Shown here in pieces: positions 32,801 to 45,788 of a stretch of 64,000 bases of DNA (positions are counted from its first letter, which is position 1; each line of letters opens with the position of its first letter). The stretch is taken from assembly GCA_947561715.1 (NCBI GenBank), contig OX387197.1:7313001-7377000 (forward strand). Direction: 5' to 3'. This DNA is from Ascidia mentula (taxonomy: Eukaryota > Chordata > Ascidiacea > Phlebobranchia > Ascidiidae). The position numbers were made by a program, and so were the translations under genes. Under the pieces are notes generated by a model. The model was not told where the DNA came from. It ran no database searches and saw nothing but the letters and a program-made list of their open reading frames with translations.

Positions 32801-34505
32801 TGTTGAAAGGCATAAGACTTGAAATACCTGGAAGAAGTTTCATTTCAGAACTGGCTGCAGCGCAAACTGGTGTAGACAGGACGTACATTTTTGGTCCGCA
32901 TTCAACGACGGTGCCTTGGCAACCCGCTGGGCACTCCACTTCCGTAATGGAACGACCAGTTCCTCCACTCGTAGAACACGATACTAAATAAAGTATTAAA
33001 CATTATCGACACTATGATAAGCAAATGAGACCTCTTAGGAACAAACAGTGGCCATCTGTCTGCAGCTTACACAGTTATGGACACTATATACGGTTTTGAT
33101 CATTACTCTGAGAATAAAGAGACTGACCCATTTTAAATAAATAAAACATGTCAATGTTTTCAACATTATGATGGCCCAGCCTCTTTATTCTCAGAAACAT
33201 TATGAAATTTATAAGTGAGATGTTTCACTGACAACTCTATGCGGTCTTGGAATCTTTGCTTTAAAAGTCCTGTTAAATAAAGTATTTGCTGTTAAATGCA
33301 ATTATGCAATTTGTTATTACGAAAGTATGCTGTAAAAGCAAGTTTAATTTCAAATAATTTCAGTAACATCTACTAATAGGCTTACTGAACTAACTGTAAG
33401 TTTGTTCATTCTGTATGTGAATTTATAGCAACGCAAAATTTGATTAAACTTACTGGTAAACGAAAACGAAATTTTCAAAGTTGTAGAAGTAAACGTGTTC
33501 CTACTTCTACGATAAACCGTTCTCTGAAAGCTGTAATCATAAGTTGTGAAGATGATAAACGCGCCTCCAGAACCTACAAACAGTTTTTTATTGTCAAAAA
33601 TAGAAAGAAGGTAATCTGTGGTACTGTTCGTTGTTCACCAGATGTTGTTTAGGGTTGCGCTAAATTATTGAGTGGGTTTGCACAACTATTCTTGCACTAC
33701 CCTATATACTTATTCTATGAAAAAAATTGCCCCAAAGATTAACAATTTGACCAAAGTTAGAGCAAGTATAATCAACTCGAAAATACGCATACATTGCAAG
33801 AAAATACTCAACTGCATACAAGAATCAGTGCTTACTATTGATAACATTGTTGTGAATTGCTTCGGTGCAAATTTTCCCCGATACGTACGGCCCACCTATG
33901 CACGGCCTGTGAGGTTCCATCGGACAGTCAGAAGGACACGACAAAGACTGTATGCCGGCCGGTGTGAAGGTGGTAAAATCTTCATCACAATCAATGTCTT
34001 CTAACATACAGTTAATATGCATTTTGTAAATTTGTAATTTTGCCATGTACAAATGTTAATTACAACTCGTGATCGCATATTTGTATGACGACCCTACCGT
34101 TTCGAAAAACTGAGTTTATATTTAGGCCTAACTTTAAGAAATGTCAAATGACATGCAAACTTTATTGAAAAAAAAGCGACACAACAACTGTAATTGGTTT
34201 CAGAACCACAACTGTTACAACCTAATCAGAAAACAAGCCATCCATTTTACTGTGAAACTACAGCTTTCAAACAACACTATAATCGCATAAGGAGAGGAGC
34301 TGGAAACCGACAACTCACGTATTGTAATCAAAAAGTTACTCTATTATCCCAACTATAGTCATGCTCCTATACTGTTATGCAACTGCACACAGAATATCAC
34401 TTGATACTTACTTGAGGCTGTATTTAGTTTCAAACTGCCCAACAACAACAAGATTTCCAACGTCAACACTAACGGAACAGGCACTTGCATTTTTTCCTTG
34501 GCCAT
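29862..34505 (-). CDS. Secreted LCCL-like / pentraxin protein
   Basis: Six minus-strand exons join in frame: 34412-34505, 33836-34000, 32828-32983, 31298-31578, 30352-30530 and 29862-30036, for 349 residues. Exon 1 is a leader (MAKEKMQVPVPLVLTLEILL then LLGSL). Exons 2 and 3 each carry a short Cys motif of LCCL type: LSCPSDCPMEPHRPCIGGPY with KICTEAIHNNVI, and ECPAGCQGTVVECGP with PVCAAASS. The rest is a pentraxin fold: AFPRDNQGTDYVRY, MCAWINKT, IFSYFTPSGDLGMEIIV, THLCVVFDAP (HxC kept; the usual Trp after it is Phe), SYYIDGEFKAS, VPGGGTLLLGQ, IRNFVMWPRVLGPTQIRMVF and a closing DCYCEHDY. Pentraxins bind ligands through Ca2+ and act as opsonins or adhesion proteins; a defence role is inference. 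The introns hold a tandem repeat, a hAT MITE and a decayed hammerhead. Confidence 0.87.
30236..30281. repeat. Dispersed repeat copy 2
   Basis: A copy of the sequence around TTTCATGCAATGGCATGA shared with 18512-18594, here in intron 4 to 5 flank of the LCCL-pentraxin gene. It is short and diverged. Confidence 0.45.
31141..31218 (+). repeat. tRNA-derived element (SINE head or tRNA relic)
   Basis: GGCGCTCAACTGG resembles a polymerase III A box, and GATTCGAATCC about 50 bases later fits a B box, with CCAAG/CCTGG flanking as a T stem. The acceptor stem does not close, so it is probably a tRNA-derived repeat, not a working tRNA gene. It lies in the intron after pentraxin exon 4. Confidence 0.35.
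31662..31721. repeat. 20-bp tandem repeat, three copies
   Basis: CAACCTATAACACCACCTTC occurs three times head to tail; the third has one change (ATC for ACC). It is in intron 3 of the LCCL-pentraxin gene. Confidence 0.9.
32567..32800. mobile_element. hAT-type MITE, second copy
   Basis: Same termini and body as 26744-26962 (CAGTGATTCCCAACC ... GGTTGGGAAACACTG, internal GCGTACCACC repeats). Flanks TTGTAAGG and TTGAAAGG form an 8-bp target duplication with one mismatch, so it is somewhat older than the other copy. It lies in intron 3 of the LCCL-pentraxin gene. Confidence 0.9.
33021..33067 (+). repeat. Decayed hammerhead copy
   Basis: AATGAGACCTCTTAGGAACA then AACAGTGGCCATCTGTCTGC and AGCTT matches the hammerhead family from the core through stem III and the GUC triplet. 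The CUGAUGA and GAAA motifs are broken and the 5' strand of stem I is lost. It is antisense to the pentraxin gene. Confidence 0.75.
33108..33194. repeat. MITE with CTGAGAATAAAGAG inverted termini
   Basis: CTGAGAATAAAGAG starts the element and CTCTTTATTCTCAG ends it, 14-bp perfect inverted termini about 87 bases apart. The body includes ACATGTCAATGTTTTCAAC. It is related to the copy at 18959-19144. Confidence 0.75.
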
Positions 34506-36842
34506 GTTACAAATGGGTTGTTGTGCTCTGTCTATCGCTGCTAATGTAATGTCATTTCCGATTGTGTTTTTGGTTCGTAAATGGGCAAAATGAATCATTT
34601 CGTTGACAGTTTTACAACGCCGTTACTCGTTACCCTACGCATCGAAAACCAATTACATAAATAGAGTGAATTACTTTAACGTGCTTGCTAACAATTAGGG
34701 CAAAAAAATTAGACTTCTTAGTTAAAAAACATGTTTACCTTTCAATTCTAAATACAGGGTCATTTGCAACGCAGTCTTAAATTTGGTGTGATTGCTAGAC
34801 TATAGGTAGTGTAATATTCTTCTTGGGCCACACAAACCCTTTCCGTGTATATTCGTGTGTGATGAAGTTAATTGGTAAAACAATCTACGCTAGATGACGA
34901 TGTTGAGCCATGAGTTAGCAATCAAACTGTGTGGCAACGTGCTTGACCAGCACATGAAACCAATACGTAAAAAATGCTGTCTCTGTTTAAAGCATATATG
35001 ATCCTTCAAATGTTTTTCAATATGTTCTTACGTTACATTTAAACATTGGCCTGCCACTCATTTCTACATTCCACAGTGGTGACAGCGAGGTAAATTTGCT
35101 TAGTCTTTCCCGGAACGACCCAAAAGCAAACATACGAGGCGATTGTAAGGCAAATAACTGTGCTTGCCGCGTGGATGCAAAATGTTGCAGGAACAGCAGC
35201 TCAGTTATGTAAGTAAAGCAAGGTAACAACTTGCACAGTGGACGAGAACAGAGACCTCAACAGATTTTAACGCCTGGAGCGATATTGTGTTTGTCAACCA
35301 CCGGTTGGGAACTTTGAGTACAACTGCAAAAGCAATATTGTTGTTTACAGAAGAGTTCCAACATTCCAGATGTATTTTGGCCGAAGATCAATATATATCA
35401 ACTTATATGTTTTATAAACGAAAACTTAAGCGTGTTTACTTGATAGGATGATTAGTGTGAAGTTTAGCGTTTAGTAGGAAACAGAAGAAAACAAGTGACA
35501 CCATTATACAGGTTTTTCGTCACTCGTCGCAAATTGTCAAGTGAAAATGCAATATAGACAGACAACTACTACTTGGGCAGTGCAGTTGTGAACATGGGGT
35601 TATTTGCAAAAGTGGGACTGCACTGGTGTAGTAAATTGTTTCTAAATTATGACCTGGTTTGAATAAACGTTGTACAAAAATGCAACTTTCCACTAAATGA
35701 AAAGTGAACATATCCGAGGAAAGTTGAGAAGAACTGATCAAAAACAATTGCCCGTCAGGTTGTGGGTCAGAGACAATGAAGCGTGAGACAGCAACGCAAT
35801 GCACCGGCGCAGTGAAGTGTGACCACACCAACCCGGTCGACGCTTCCCTTTACTGGACAGACTCAGGTAATGTTTAGACTTTGCACTTCAGCTTTCCGCT
35901 TCGAAGGTTGTTTGACTTTTGTTGCAGTAAAAGAAGTGTCGACAGTGATGCAGTGAATAAGCACTACCAATGTTGAAGTTAGACCTTGAACGCTCGTGTT
36001 TTCCCAGCGTTTACAGAAGTCTGTTTAACGTCAACGTGTCTCAAACATGCCGAACAGATGTGTCCAGAACTAGACAGCTTACACAGACAACACTCGATTG
36101 AACTAGCAGGTCTACTTTACACGTGGTTTTTCGTGCTTAGAACATAGAAAGTTGGTTCGATAGACACTAGAAACACTTTGCTTCTTGCGTCAGGTGCTCT
36201 CACAGGTTGGTAATCTACAAATCTTTTCACTTCTCAGTAAATTAAAGTGCAGAGTTTACTGACACAATACGGACAAACAGGATACTGCACGCCTCATTGT
36301 AGTAACAAAGAACCATTGTGTACGAAACAAGGCAGAGTTAAGAGTTTCGAATTACATGATAGTCGTCATTAGTTTTTGATTGATAGAAATCTAAAAAGTG
36401 GGCTGGTATCGCTTGGAAAATTTGGTTGCGCTGTAAACAAGCTATATACTAAGCCTGCATGGGCCAATAGTCCTATTTGTCATACGTTGTTGTGGTTTTA
36501 ACCATGACAGAATTTCCCTATTTGTCCTACTGACAAAGCAGAAAGTTACGCGTTTGTTTCAAACGTGCGTTCATTGTCTTTAAATGCTAGGTCAGTTTAG
36601 TTTGGTTTGATGTTGGTGTAAGCGTATATCTGATCATTTCAGTCCAAATAAGAAGGGCAAAGGTCGATGCTTAGTTTGCAAGCATACTTAGAGATGTCTT
36701 TGGGTGGTAGATTAGCATACAGTTACTCCAAATTAAGTGTCGTTTTTACTTCAAAATCTTCTGAGTTGTATTTCCAACAATGATTTACTCTCAATTCCTC
36801 TCCATTTGTTTGTACGTCAGGTAGTTTTGTGAACGCGGCGTA
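34506..36842. other. Divergent intergenic region LCCL-pentraxin / PM20D1
   Basis: There are 2.3 kb upstream of both flanking genes, so both promoters should lie here. Sequence at 34572-34655 is similar to 29288-29375. ACCACCGGTTGGGAAC near 35298 looks like a leftover hAT MITE terminus. I see no exon. Confidence 0.5.
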
Positions 36843-39800
36843 ATGAACAAGCCCGTAAAACTTGTCGGGGCAGTGTCGTTGGTCTTTCTAGGCCTGATAG
36901 GTTTATGCTTAATAAGAACCACTTACCTCACATTGACAAGGGCAGGTCCTCCACCACCGTGTCAAAAGGATGAACATGAAGGCTATATCGAAAGTACCGA
37001 AGCCTGGCCAAGGCTGAAAAAAGCTCTTAAAATACCCACTGTGTCTTTTAAGCCCCATCATTACGACCGTAACGCCCTGAAGAAAATGGTGGAATTTATT
37101 CGCCACAGTAAGTATAACATTTCAGGGACCAATTGGTGCGGTTTCAGACTGTTAAAAAGGTTCGTTGTTTAAATCTTAACTTTGTCACTAAGCTATTAGC
37201 ACGTTTTATTTCATTAAAAGGTTAAATTTAACCACCAAAGGACCTTTGCGATTCCCTGGTTAAGAAGCGACTTTAAGCGATCGAAAATTTAGTTGTTGCC
37301 ATTTTTTCTGTTTTAGACTTCGTTGTAGTTCGCTGTAGTCACAGCAGTGTCGGGCAAAATTATATTGCCGCATACCAACGTCAGAAATTTATGTGCAGAA
37401 TACTGAATATCACATTATTTTCAGACTACCCGGGTATATTCCGATCTCCGCTAGTTCGGCCCGACGTTATCAACGAATACAGTCTTCTAATCGAGGTGAA
37501 AGGGTCGAATGCAAGCCTTACACCCTACGCACTCACTGGTCATCTGGATGTTGTTCCCGTTATCCAGGAGGAATGGAAGTGGGAGGGATTCGGAGGCGAG
37601 GAAGATGAAGGAGGAGCGGTGATGTACGGACGTGGGGCTGTGGATAATAAGGGTCCAGTTATGGTAAGATACATATATGTTTGAAAATACGCATAAGTGT
37701 CTTCTTTCAACGAGTCGTTGTTTCTGATTATTTCTAAATTTACATAGTTGTGAATAGGAATTGCTCTTCTGGCACTAAGTTTCGAAAGTGTTTGTTGAAA
37801 CCGACGTTTCGTCTATCATCCGGCGAGACTTCCTACTATACCTGGCAGCAATAACAGCATTACATAGTTGTGTTTAAGTTTCATTGCTCAAAAGTTTCAT
37901 TGCATTATTATGGAAACAGACATTTGTATCGTACACGAAACTTAAATGCTGCTGTAGGTGACTGCTATTAACCTTATACGGAGCCCTCTACTGTCGTAAT
38001 TCTTTGTTCAGATGAATGAAGCATGTACGTTCTAAACGCGTTTTGCATTCGTAGCGTAGCTTACAATGAAGAGTGGGGTTTGCTAATTTGTGTGGATGTA
38101 AGTTTTTTTTCACGGTTGCTGCTATGCTGTAGTATGGTCATATAGGAACCGAAACTTGGTGTTTACGCCGCACTTTGCCGAATGGCGTAATCTCCTTTAA
38201 CAGCTCTTCAGGGGAGCGTTTTCTGCACGTCGTAATGCTACTGTGACGTCTGTTGTAAGCGCGGAAGCACAATAAAAAGCGCAATCTAACACACAGGGTT
38301 AATAGGAAATTGTCCTAAATTGAACAATGCATTGGTATAACTTATAAACCCATAAAGTTGCAAATCAGAACACTCAACCGAATTAACGGCTACCCACGAG
38401 GCTATAACTTAACCGGCAAATGGCGGATGAATTTGTCCATTATGATATCATAGACGAACAGTAATTTAACTTAAATTGCAAAAGCAGTGGATAAAAAACG
38501 ACATTACCGTCTAGACTGTGGAAACTACGCAAGCTGGTTGTCAACAAGCATTTCGGGCGCTCGTCGCCGTATTGCCGCTCGTATTTGCATTGCTGTGTGA
38601 GTCAACATGCATGTAACAATCCACCCGTTCTCTTCAGGCGCAACTTGAAGCACTGGAGTATCTCCTTACCAGGGGCGTAAAACCGCAAAGAACCTTCTAC
38701 ATGGCTTACGGTCACGATGAGGAGGTATACGTCGCGTTTGGTTTTGTTCAACAAGTGTGGAACTGTGCTTAATACGTTGTTGACTGAACAGTAAACCACG
38801 TGTTAAAGAAGCGAGATTGCGAAGCCGCCAACCACTTCCTTTTGTAGCCAATTTCATCAAATACATTGATATTAACTTCACATATACTTATATGACATTG
38901 AAAAGAACACCGGTAACATAAAATTACTGATGTTCGTGACACAATAGTTGAGTGACTGCACTGCAACGTTGTGGTGTGAAGTTCAAACGCGACTATTGCT
39001 TTGTATGGTTTCCAGCCGTATAAAGTGGTAACAGAATGTTACTTTAAACAATGGTTCGACAGTTTTTGTTCAAGTATTGTTGATTAGGTTCGCGGGGCCG
39101 ACGGTGCCGCCAAAATCGCCGATGCGTTGCGGAAACGAGGAGTCAACAAACTTGAATTCATTCTCGACGAAGGTCTCCCTATCACTACCGGCTTGTTGCC
39201 GGGTTTTAACAAGGACATGGCCGGGTAAACCCTCTGTAGTTGCTGTTTATTTGCTTCAACAAAGTCTATTGGGCTACATCGATTAAAGGCAACCTGTTGG
39301 GTTTTAATCCCGATGCGGATTTTTAAATCCCAAAAGTAAGCGCACGTGGTCGGCAATGTAACCACAAACTACAGACAATATAGCAGTGCCAAACGATACT
39401 AAAATCATATGTCTCGTTTCCTACACGCCATGGGAGAACGTATTGCAACATTCGATAGAGTTTGAGTTTCGATCGCATCTCATTAGCGCTTTAAGACGAG
39501 CGAAGGCGATCCTGTCGGCAAGTTCGATAAGCTTCGCAATCACCGCGTGGCCAAAACAAAGGTTACAACATTTCAGGAAACTCTGGACATGGCCACTTTT
39601 CTACCTATAGTAGGCGGTTACAACTCTGTTCTGAAATAACTGACATGCACTTTATGTTTTGATGCAGAATCGGTGTCACGGAGAAAGGATTTGCGTCTTT
39701 AAATTTAAGTGTGCACAGTGAGGGTGGTCATTCATCTGCGCCTCCACGGGAATCCAGTATCGGCATTCTATCCAACGCTATCGCAAGGTCATTGTTTAAA

Positions 39801-42800
39801 CTATATTATTTTTTTCAATTACACGGAGAGCATTGTAAAGTTTCGGTATCATTCTGAAATTTAATGCTTTCAAATTTGAATGGAACATGATCCCACATAC
39901 TGCATTTTACCCGAATCGTATAATAAATGCATTAAATCTCCTTTTTATCAAACGCGATAGAATAAGTTTGCTGGGCCTTGGTCATTCGGACTGTATTTGC
40001 AATATGGAAGTCGTTACTTCTTCGGTTGTGGAATATTCCAAAATCAAAGTAGAGGAGTCGCTGAACGAAAAACTAACACAGGGTCGGACGACCGATCAAA
40101 GTTCAACCGGCGCCATTCATTTGCATGCAAACAAAAAAAACACGTTAAGTCACGTCACGAACTGCTGCTGCAAGTCGGGCCAACAACACAACGTCACAGG
40201 GAGAGTATAATGATGTTAGTGAGGACTTCCAAAGCTCGAAGTGTCTGCTGTTTTCCACCTACACAATAATCCACATTACGTTTTGTGCACACCAAGCAGC
40301 GCCCACGCGTACCAATGTACATTTTTCAAATCCGTAAATGCCTAAAATAAACTTGCGAAACAGACTCGAGGCGAATCCCCACCGATTGATTTTCGACGAT
40401 ATCACGAGGTCTCTCGTTCACACACTCTCCTACGACATGACGTTTCCCCTCAACGTGGTCTGCTCCAATCTCTGGCTGTTCGGCGTGAGTATTTAATCGT
40501 TCGTTTTCTTCGCCCAAACACATGTGACAAATGACAAGGCGTGGGCGTGTTACGCTCATGTACTCCGTGATTTTGCAATTGAATCACTGACAAATTTGTA
40601 CCAAACCAGAGGTCGGCTATACCTTTGGCATTTGAAAGCCGATTTGACCGTTTTTGTGCCAAACTAAAACTCGAAGCCACAAAGTCCTCAGGGGTGACTT
40701 TGACCACTCGATACGCCAGTTCAAATTGCGTTTCAGTACCGCATTGACGGAAAGAAAACGTACAGGCAAAAATACGTCGTTTTTTAAAAATTATATTTTA
40801 ATGTAATGTATTGATGTTACTTTTTTTATTTCAGCCGATTGTTGCCCATAATTTGGCCAAGGGGTCCACGCAGGGCTTGGTCCGGACCACTACAGCTGTT
40901 ACTATGATTAACGGCGGAATCAAGCACAACGTCATACCTCCGAGCGCGTGGGCCATAGTTAACCATCGGATTCACCCATCGCAAACGATTGATGAGGTAT
41001 ATAATGTACATTGAACGCATTGCAGGTTAATTGAAAATCCGTTTTCCACTTGCATCGATAAGAAGTAACAAAATTACTAAACACCCGATCAGGGCCCAAA
41101 GCGAGACGAAAATTTTTTTGAGACCACGTAAGATTGCAGGGAGGTGGTCGAACCTTTGCGGTAGAAATCAATCGGTTTCAGAGCAAGCAATGACATTCAT
41201 GGACCTCCTATGTCTGGGCTCTGATGCACTGCAGTCACATTAAAGACAAATCTTTAAAAATAAAAACGTTCGTTTAATTTTCTAAAGCGTCGGTTTTTAA
41301 AAGAAGAACATTCTCTGATGACTTTTGTCAGGCCAAAACTTTTCGGTTATAGCACGTATTTTTGTTACCTGCAAAGAACGTAACAAACTCGTTATCAACT
41401 CCACGCGAAATTTTTATTTTTATTGTGAAGTGTAACACAAACTATAAACCATAATCTCAAGAATTATTGCGGGTGTGCCGATAAGATTGTGACGGTTGTC
41501 GAGTTAGGTATCCACGAGTGATAACCCAACATTTCAACTCACAAAAATTGCCATTAAGCAAATCCTGTATAGAACCCTGAATCGTTTCTTAGACAAGGTT
41601 TATCATTGATATATATACACATATGCTTGCTGTATTTAAAATCATCGGTATCTGTAAAACATAAAAAGGGTATATTACCATAGTCCGTGTCGCGCGTATA
41701 TTTGGTTGTTCATGCCTCTTACAATCGGTTCCCATAACAACGCACCGAGAAACAAGACGTTTTACTTGTATCTGAGTTACATTTGCTTACAGGTGATGGC
41801 CACAGATAAGGCAATTATCGACGACGAGCGCGTCCATGTTGAAGTCATACATGGAGATGAAGCCCACCCTGTATCGCCAACAGCGAACCCCGCCTTTGAG
41901 GCAATCAGCAAATCCATCATACAGGCTTACCCCAATGCCGCGACTGTGCCAAGTAATTAAAATAACTTTGCTTGAGTGTTCACTGTTACGTGGAAGATTT
42001 ACAGACCCCAGTTGCCGGTTTATATTCGTTAAAATTTTTCACCTGTTTTTTCTTTGTTAGGTGGTAACTCTTTATATATATTCTGTTAATATTGGCAGAG
42101 GAAAACGTGTGATGTTGGCCGTATTTCTGTTTTAGTTACGATGGTCGCCAACACGGATATGCTGCACTACCTGAAATTCTCTGATAAAATTTACAGATTT
42201 AATCCAGTGGTGATGTCTGGAAAAGATCTCTACAGGTAAACATGTGCCAAATGGCGTCTCATAACAGTTCTGTATGTTCAAGCCCACTTAATCTTTCACC
42301 TTATTGCATGCAGCATCTCATTTACCCAAATATTTTGCACTGGATTTTTTTGTACGGCATTTAACACAACGAATTGTGCAACGGTTTGGAGGTGATGTCA
42401 AAGTTCGCACAAAAGAATTGTTGAATGTAAAAGGAAAAATTTTGTCCAAAAAATTTCAGAAATAGAACAACGTGGCAGCCATATATAGTTGGCCAGTGCT
42501 GAAAAATCAATCACATTCTTTATCTACCCCCTAGTAATGTAATTCTCACAACCACTTCCGGTAATATACCCGCAGCTCCTGTCGTTAAAAGCCAATCTGT
42601 TGCAAATCCAACGCTTTTGGAATCATTTTTCCGCTATCCGGGACACACCAGCCATTGAATTCGAAAATTTTCGCCGTAACGGCTTGCTTTCAGCACCGGC
42701 AATTATCACTTATAACCCGAAAAGTGTCCTATAATCTCAAAACAGTTTTACATGTGGCTAGAAAAGTTGGTATATTCAAAGCAGGTTCAATTATTTGTGG

Positions 42801-43060
42801 GTAGTTAAACAAAATCTGCAGAAACTTGCCTCGTTATTACGTTCGATGCAAATATTGTACGCTGTGTGCGTCATCAGGACTTACGTAACAAACAACAGGA
42901 TCTACTTTACATACCCATGTATTGCGTCAGAATACACGGACGAGATGAACGTATTCACCGCGACTCTTTCGAGGCTTCGATCAATCTCTACTACCACCTA
43001 ATGTTGAACGTCGATCAGATGGATTCCGACACTAGTGGCGCTATGCACACCGAACTGTAA
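36843..43060 (+). CDS. PM20D1: PM20D1, M20 peptidase-like N-acyl amino acid synthase/hydrolase
   Basis: PM20D1 is a secreted M20-family enzyme that interconverts fatty acid plus amino acid and N-acyl amino acid. Ten exons hold frame: 36843-37107, 37425-37663, 38638-38724, 39088-39224, 39668-39787, 40364-40484, 40835-40996, 41793-41952, 42136-42235 and 42931-43060, for 506 residues (human 502). A hydrophobic leader starts at residue ~9. The M20 metal and catalytic set is complete: H128 and D130 in [10 protein letters not shown]162 in [10 protein letters not shown]196-E197 in GHDEE, D224 in FILDEG and H466 in YRIHG. The dimerisation domain begins [11 protein letters not shown], and [11 protein letters not shown] and [10 protein letters not shown] are typical. 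No defect seen; it should be active. Confidence 0.97.
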
Positions 43061-44379
43061 TTTTTGTACTTCTTCAAATCATACCCAATTTTCCGGTGCT
43101 TCGTTTATGAGCAGTGTTATGCAATTATGGTGCCAGTCTATTCGACTGCGGTTTTAATATTTGCCCATTGCTGTCCCTGAAAGCGCATTATCCCCCCGCT
43201 TTTGCACGTGTGCGAATATACCGATGATTATTGCAAGGATTTACGCCGTTCTAGGGGTAATCAACAAGGGGTTGGTACGTTTGAGTTTTACGTAACCCTT
43301 TACTTGCTAAGACGTGATGCGATTGATTGGCTTTAATGTCTAAGGAGGTGTTTACACAAATCCCGAATAGTGATTTTTAAGTGCGGTGTACAATTTGTGG
43401 TTGCAGTCGTCTGAAAAGTAATGTACTGTACTTAGTTTCGAAGTTTCGCAGGCGCTTGAATATGTATTGTTGCTTCGGGTTACGTGTGTTAAACTGGCGG
43501 CCCGCCTTGCTTCGTTTTGTGGCCCGCGTCATATTAGTTTTGCACTTGCATTAAAGCGAGCTAAAAAATATCCTGATTCTCAAAAAGTGCGACAAGTTAC
43601 ACTTATTATGATTTCATAACACGGTATTATGACTGAAGGTAACTGATAACAATTTGTTTTTGATTCAAAACCGCAATTTCCATTGTTTCGACATTGCCAA
43701 AGATGTGTGTCCCGCGGAACGTCCAGGTACAGGAAAATTATTGCCCGGGACACGAAACGAGATTTGCAGCCCTGCTTTGCGCAGCAAATTCCAACCTTGC
43801 CTCGTGTGGTGCACAATTGCAAGCCATCCATATTTCACAAATTTCTTTTTTGCTTTCCTCAATTTTGCGTGTTCTATCTCAGCGCGGACAAATCTGAAAA
43901 ACAGTGTTGTTTTTTTCCTTCTCGAATAAAAACTTCTTCATTGTGTGGCAACGTTAAAACAAATTGTGGGTTTTGGCGGAATTGTAGACAGTTTCAGTTA
44001 GCAAAGAGCATCAGATTACATCACCGTAAGTTCACAACAGACCAAAGTATTGGGCAACGCAGAAATCTATCAAACCGTACAAGCTTCAAAGCGGGGCAAT
44101 TGCATCAACCCTTCAACTATGCGCGTTAATTACAACATGAGACCACAAGACCAAATACAGAAACCCAAACAATCGGAAAGTCATTATAGTTATAGTTGAA
44201 CGTAACACATGGTGGTTTCAGTATTGTTGTTTGTTTAAAGAAGTTGTCAATGGCGTTTTGCTCCTCTCGGCGTTTAGAGTTCAAGAGTGATTGCGAACAA
44301 TTTCGCGTCAAAATTTACCACAAAGCCCACGGCCAGCATGTATGGGAGCCAAGATTGATTGTTCGTGAAGCCACAAGTC

Positions 44380-44712
44380 GCCTGACGTATTCCCTAAAGG
44401 ATGAACTTCCAACTCCTCTAAAAACCTATTGTGTAAACTCGGGAGATTTCTACGTGGTAACAAATCTGTCGACACTTGTACAGCAAAGTACTAAGATTTC
44501 TATTGGGAATAAACCATTCGAAAAGCTTGATAACCTTTAGCGAGAACAACACTTCAAAATGAAGCGCAATAATTACCGAATCCGAGGGCTCTCGAGGTAG
44601 TTAGAATCGCCTCAAGTATTCCCAGAAGCATCCATTTCTTGCTCCTCCAAATACCTGGAGCCAGAATGCTAGAGATTCTAGGTAAAAAATACCAAGCCTC
44701 GGGTAATACGGA
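44380..44712. repeat. Two diverged copies of a ~130-bp repeat
   Basis: GTATTCCCTAAAGGATGAAC with CCAACTCCTCTAAAAACCTA at 44385-44440 and CAAGTATTCCCAGAAGCATC with CTCCTCCAAATACCTGGAG at 44610-44665 are related to each other and to a third copy at 45789-45935. The consensus carries an AACCTGGAG...GAGAGATT stretch. The class is unknown. Confidence 0.5.
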
Positions 44713-45073
44713 TTAGGGATGGTCGATGTGAACTCAATTTAATGAAAACTTACAGACAGAGTGAAACGTGCAAAACCCGAACTAGCAGATAACGCGATCG
44801 ACTAGTTCCAAAAAAACAATGACGTTTTAAGTTACGTGATATTTTACATGCGCAAAAAAATTCCCAATTAATTCAAAATGTATAAACAACGTTCCTGTAA
44901 GGTTATCGATACTTTTTGGTCTGTGCAAAGAAATATGGCGGTAGGAAACATTCAAGCAACATTGACATTATTGTCCTGTTTTTAAAAGTACTCATATGGA
45001 ATTTTTAATTAACAGAATGCAGTAGACAGCCTTCAGGTTGCCTCAACCATAAAAAATACTGAAACAACCTATG

Positions 45074-45178
45074 TATATTGCCGCATATTGCCGAATAATG
45101 CCGCACATTGCGGTACATTGCCGCATATTGCCGCATAATGCCGCATATTGCCGCATAGTGCAGCACATTGCCGCACAT
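45074..45178. repeat. 10-bp minisatellite (ATTGCCGCAT)n
   Basis: About ten head-to-tail units of ATTGCCGCAT, with variants such as AATGCCGCAT and AGTGCAGCAC. It is non-coding and strongly periodic. Confidence 0.9.
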
Positions 45179-45788
45179 TTTCATGTTTCGGCGTGCCGAC
45201 GAGAAGCAAGCCGCAGAGTTAGAGGCAGTCGAATCGCCTAAGGCTTTTTTGGTGATTACAAATTGTTATTATACTGTGCCGCCTGTTTGGATTTCTCCTT
45301 ACTCCCCCCGGCTGAAATTATTACGAAACAAACCCCCCTCTTCCTTTCACACAATAAAACCGTAAGTGGTGCGCGAGACTTCAATACGAGCACCTGTGTG
45401 TAAATGATTTAGCACTTATCAGCTAATTGCTTTTAAAACATCCTCCAGTCCAGGCGATGACGGTTGCCTTATAGCAAACCAGTGTTACTTGTAAAAGAAA
45501 AGTTGATTGTTTCAATTGTTTGCAATTCATAGGATTCTCTTTTGAAATGATGTTTTTGGTGACAAAAAATAAATTTTACTATTTCATGTAGATGTTTCAA
45601 ATATTCATCCCCCCATGCCTTCGTATAGGTAAAGCAATTAGCCACACAATATCTATCTTCGTTGTTGTGTATTTTAGCCGTTTACTTCGATTCTCATTAA
45701 AGATTATAAATTATGTTAGAAAATCCCAACCGTTGGATAATATCCAGCAAACAAGATTTAAAATCACATGAAGTTGACAGAACTATCA

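Noticed and set aside
43580-44540. Several overlapping frames of 60-148 codons as genes
   Set aside because: No motif, no splice context, and part of the stretch belongs to a repeat.
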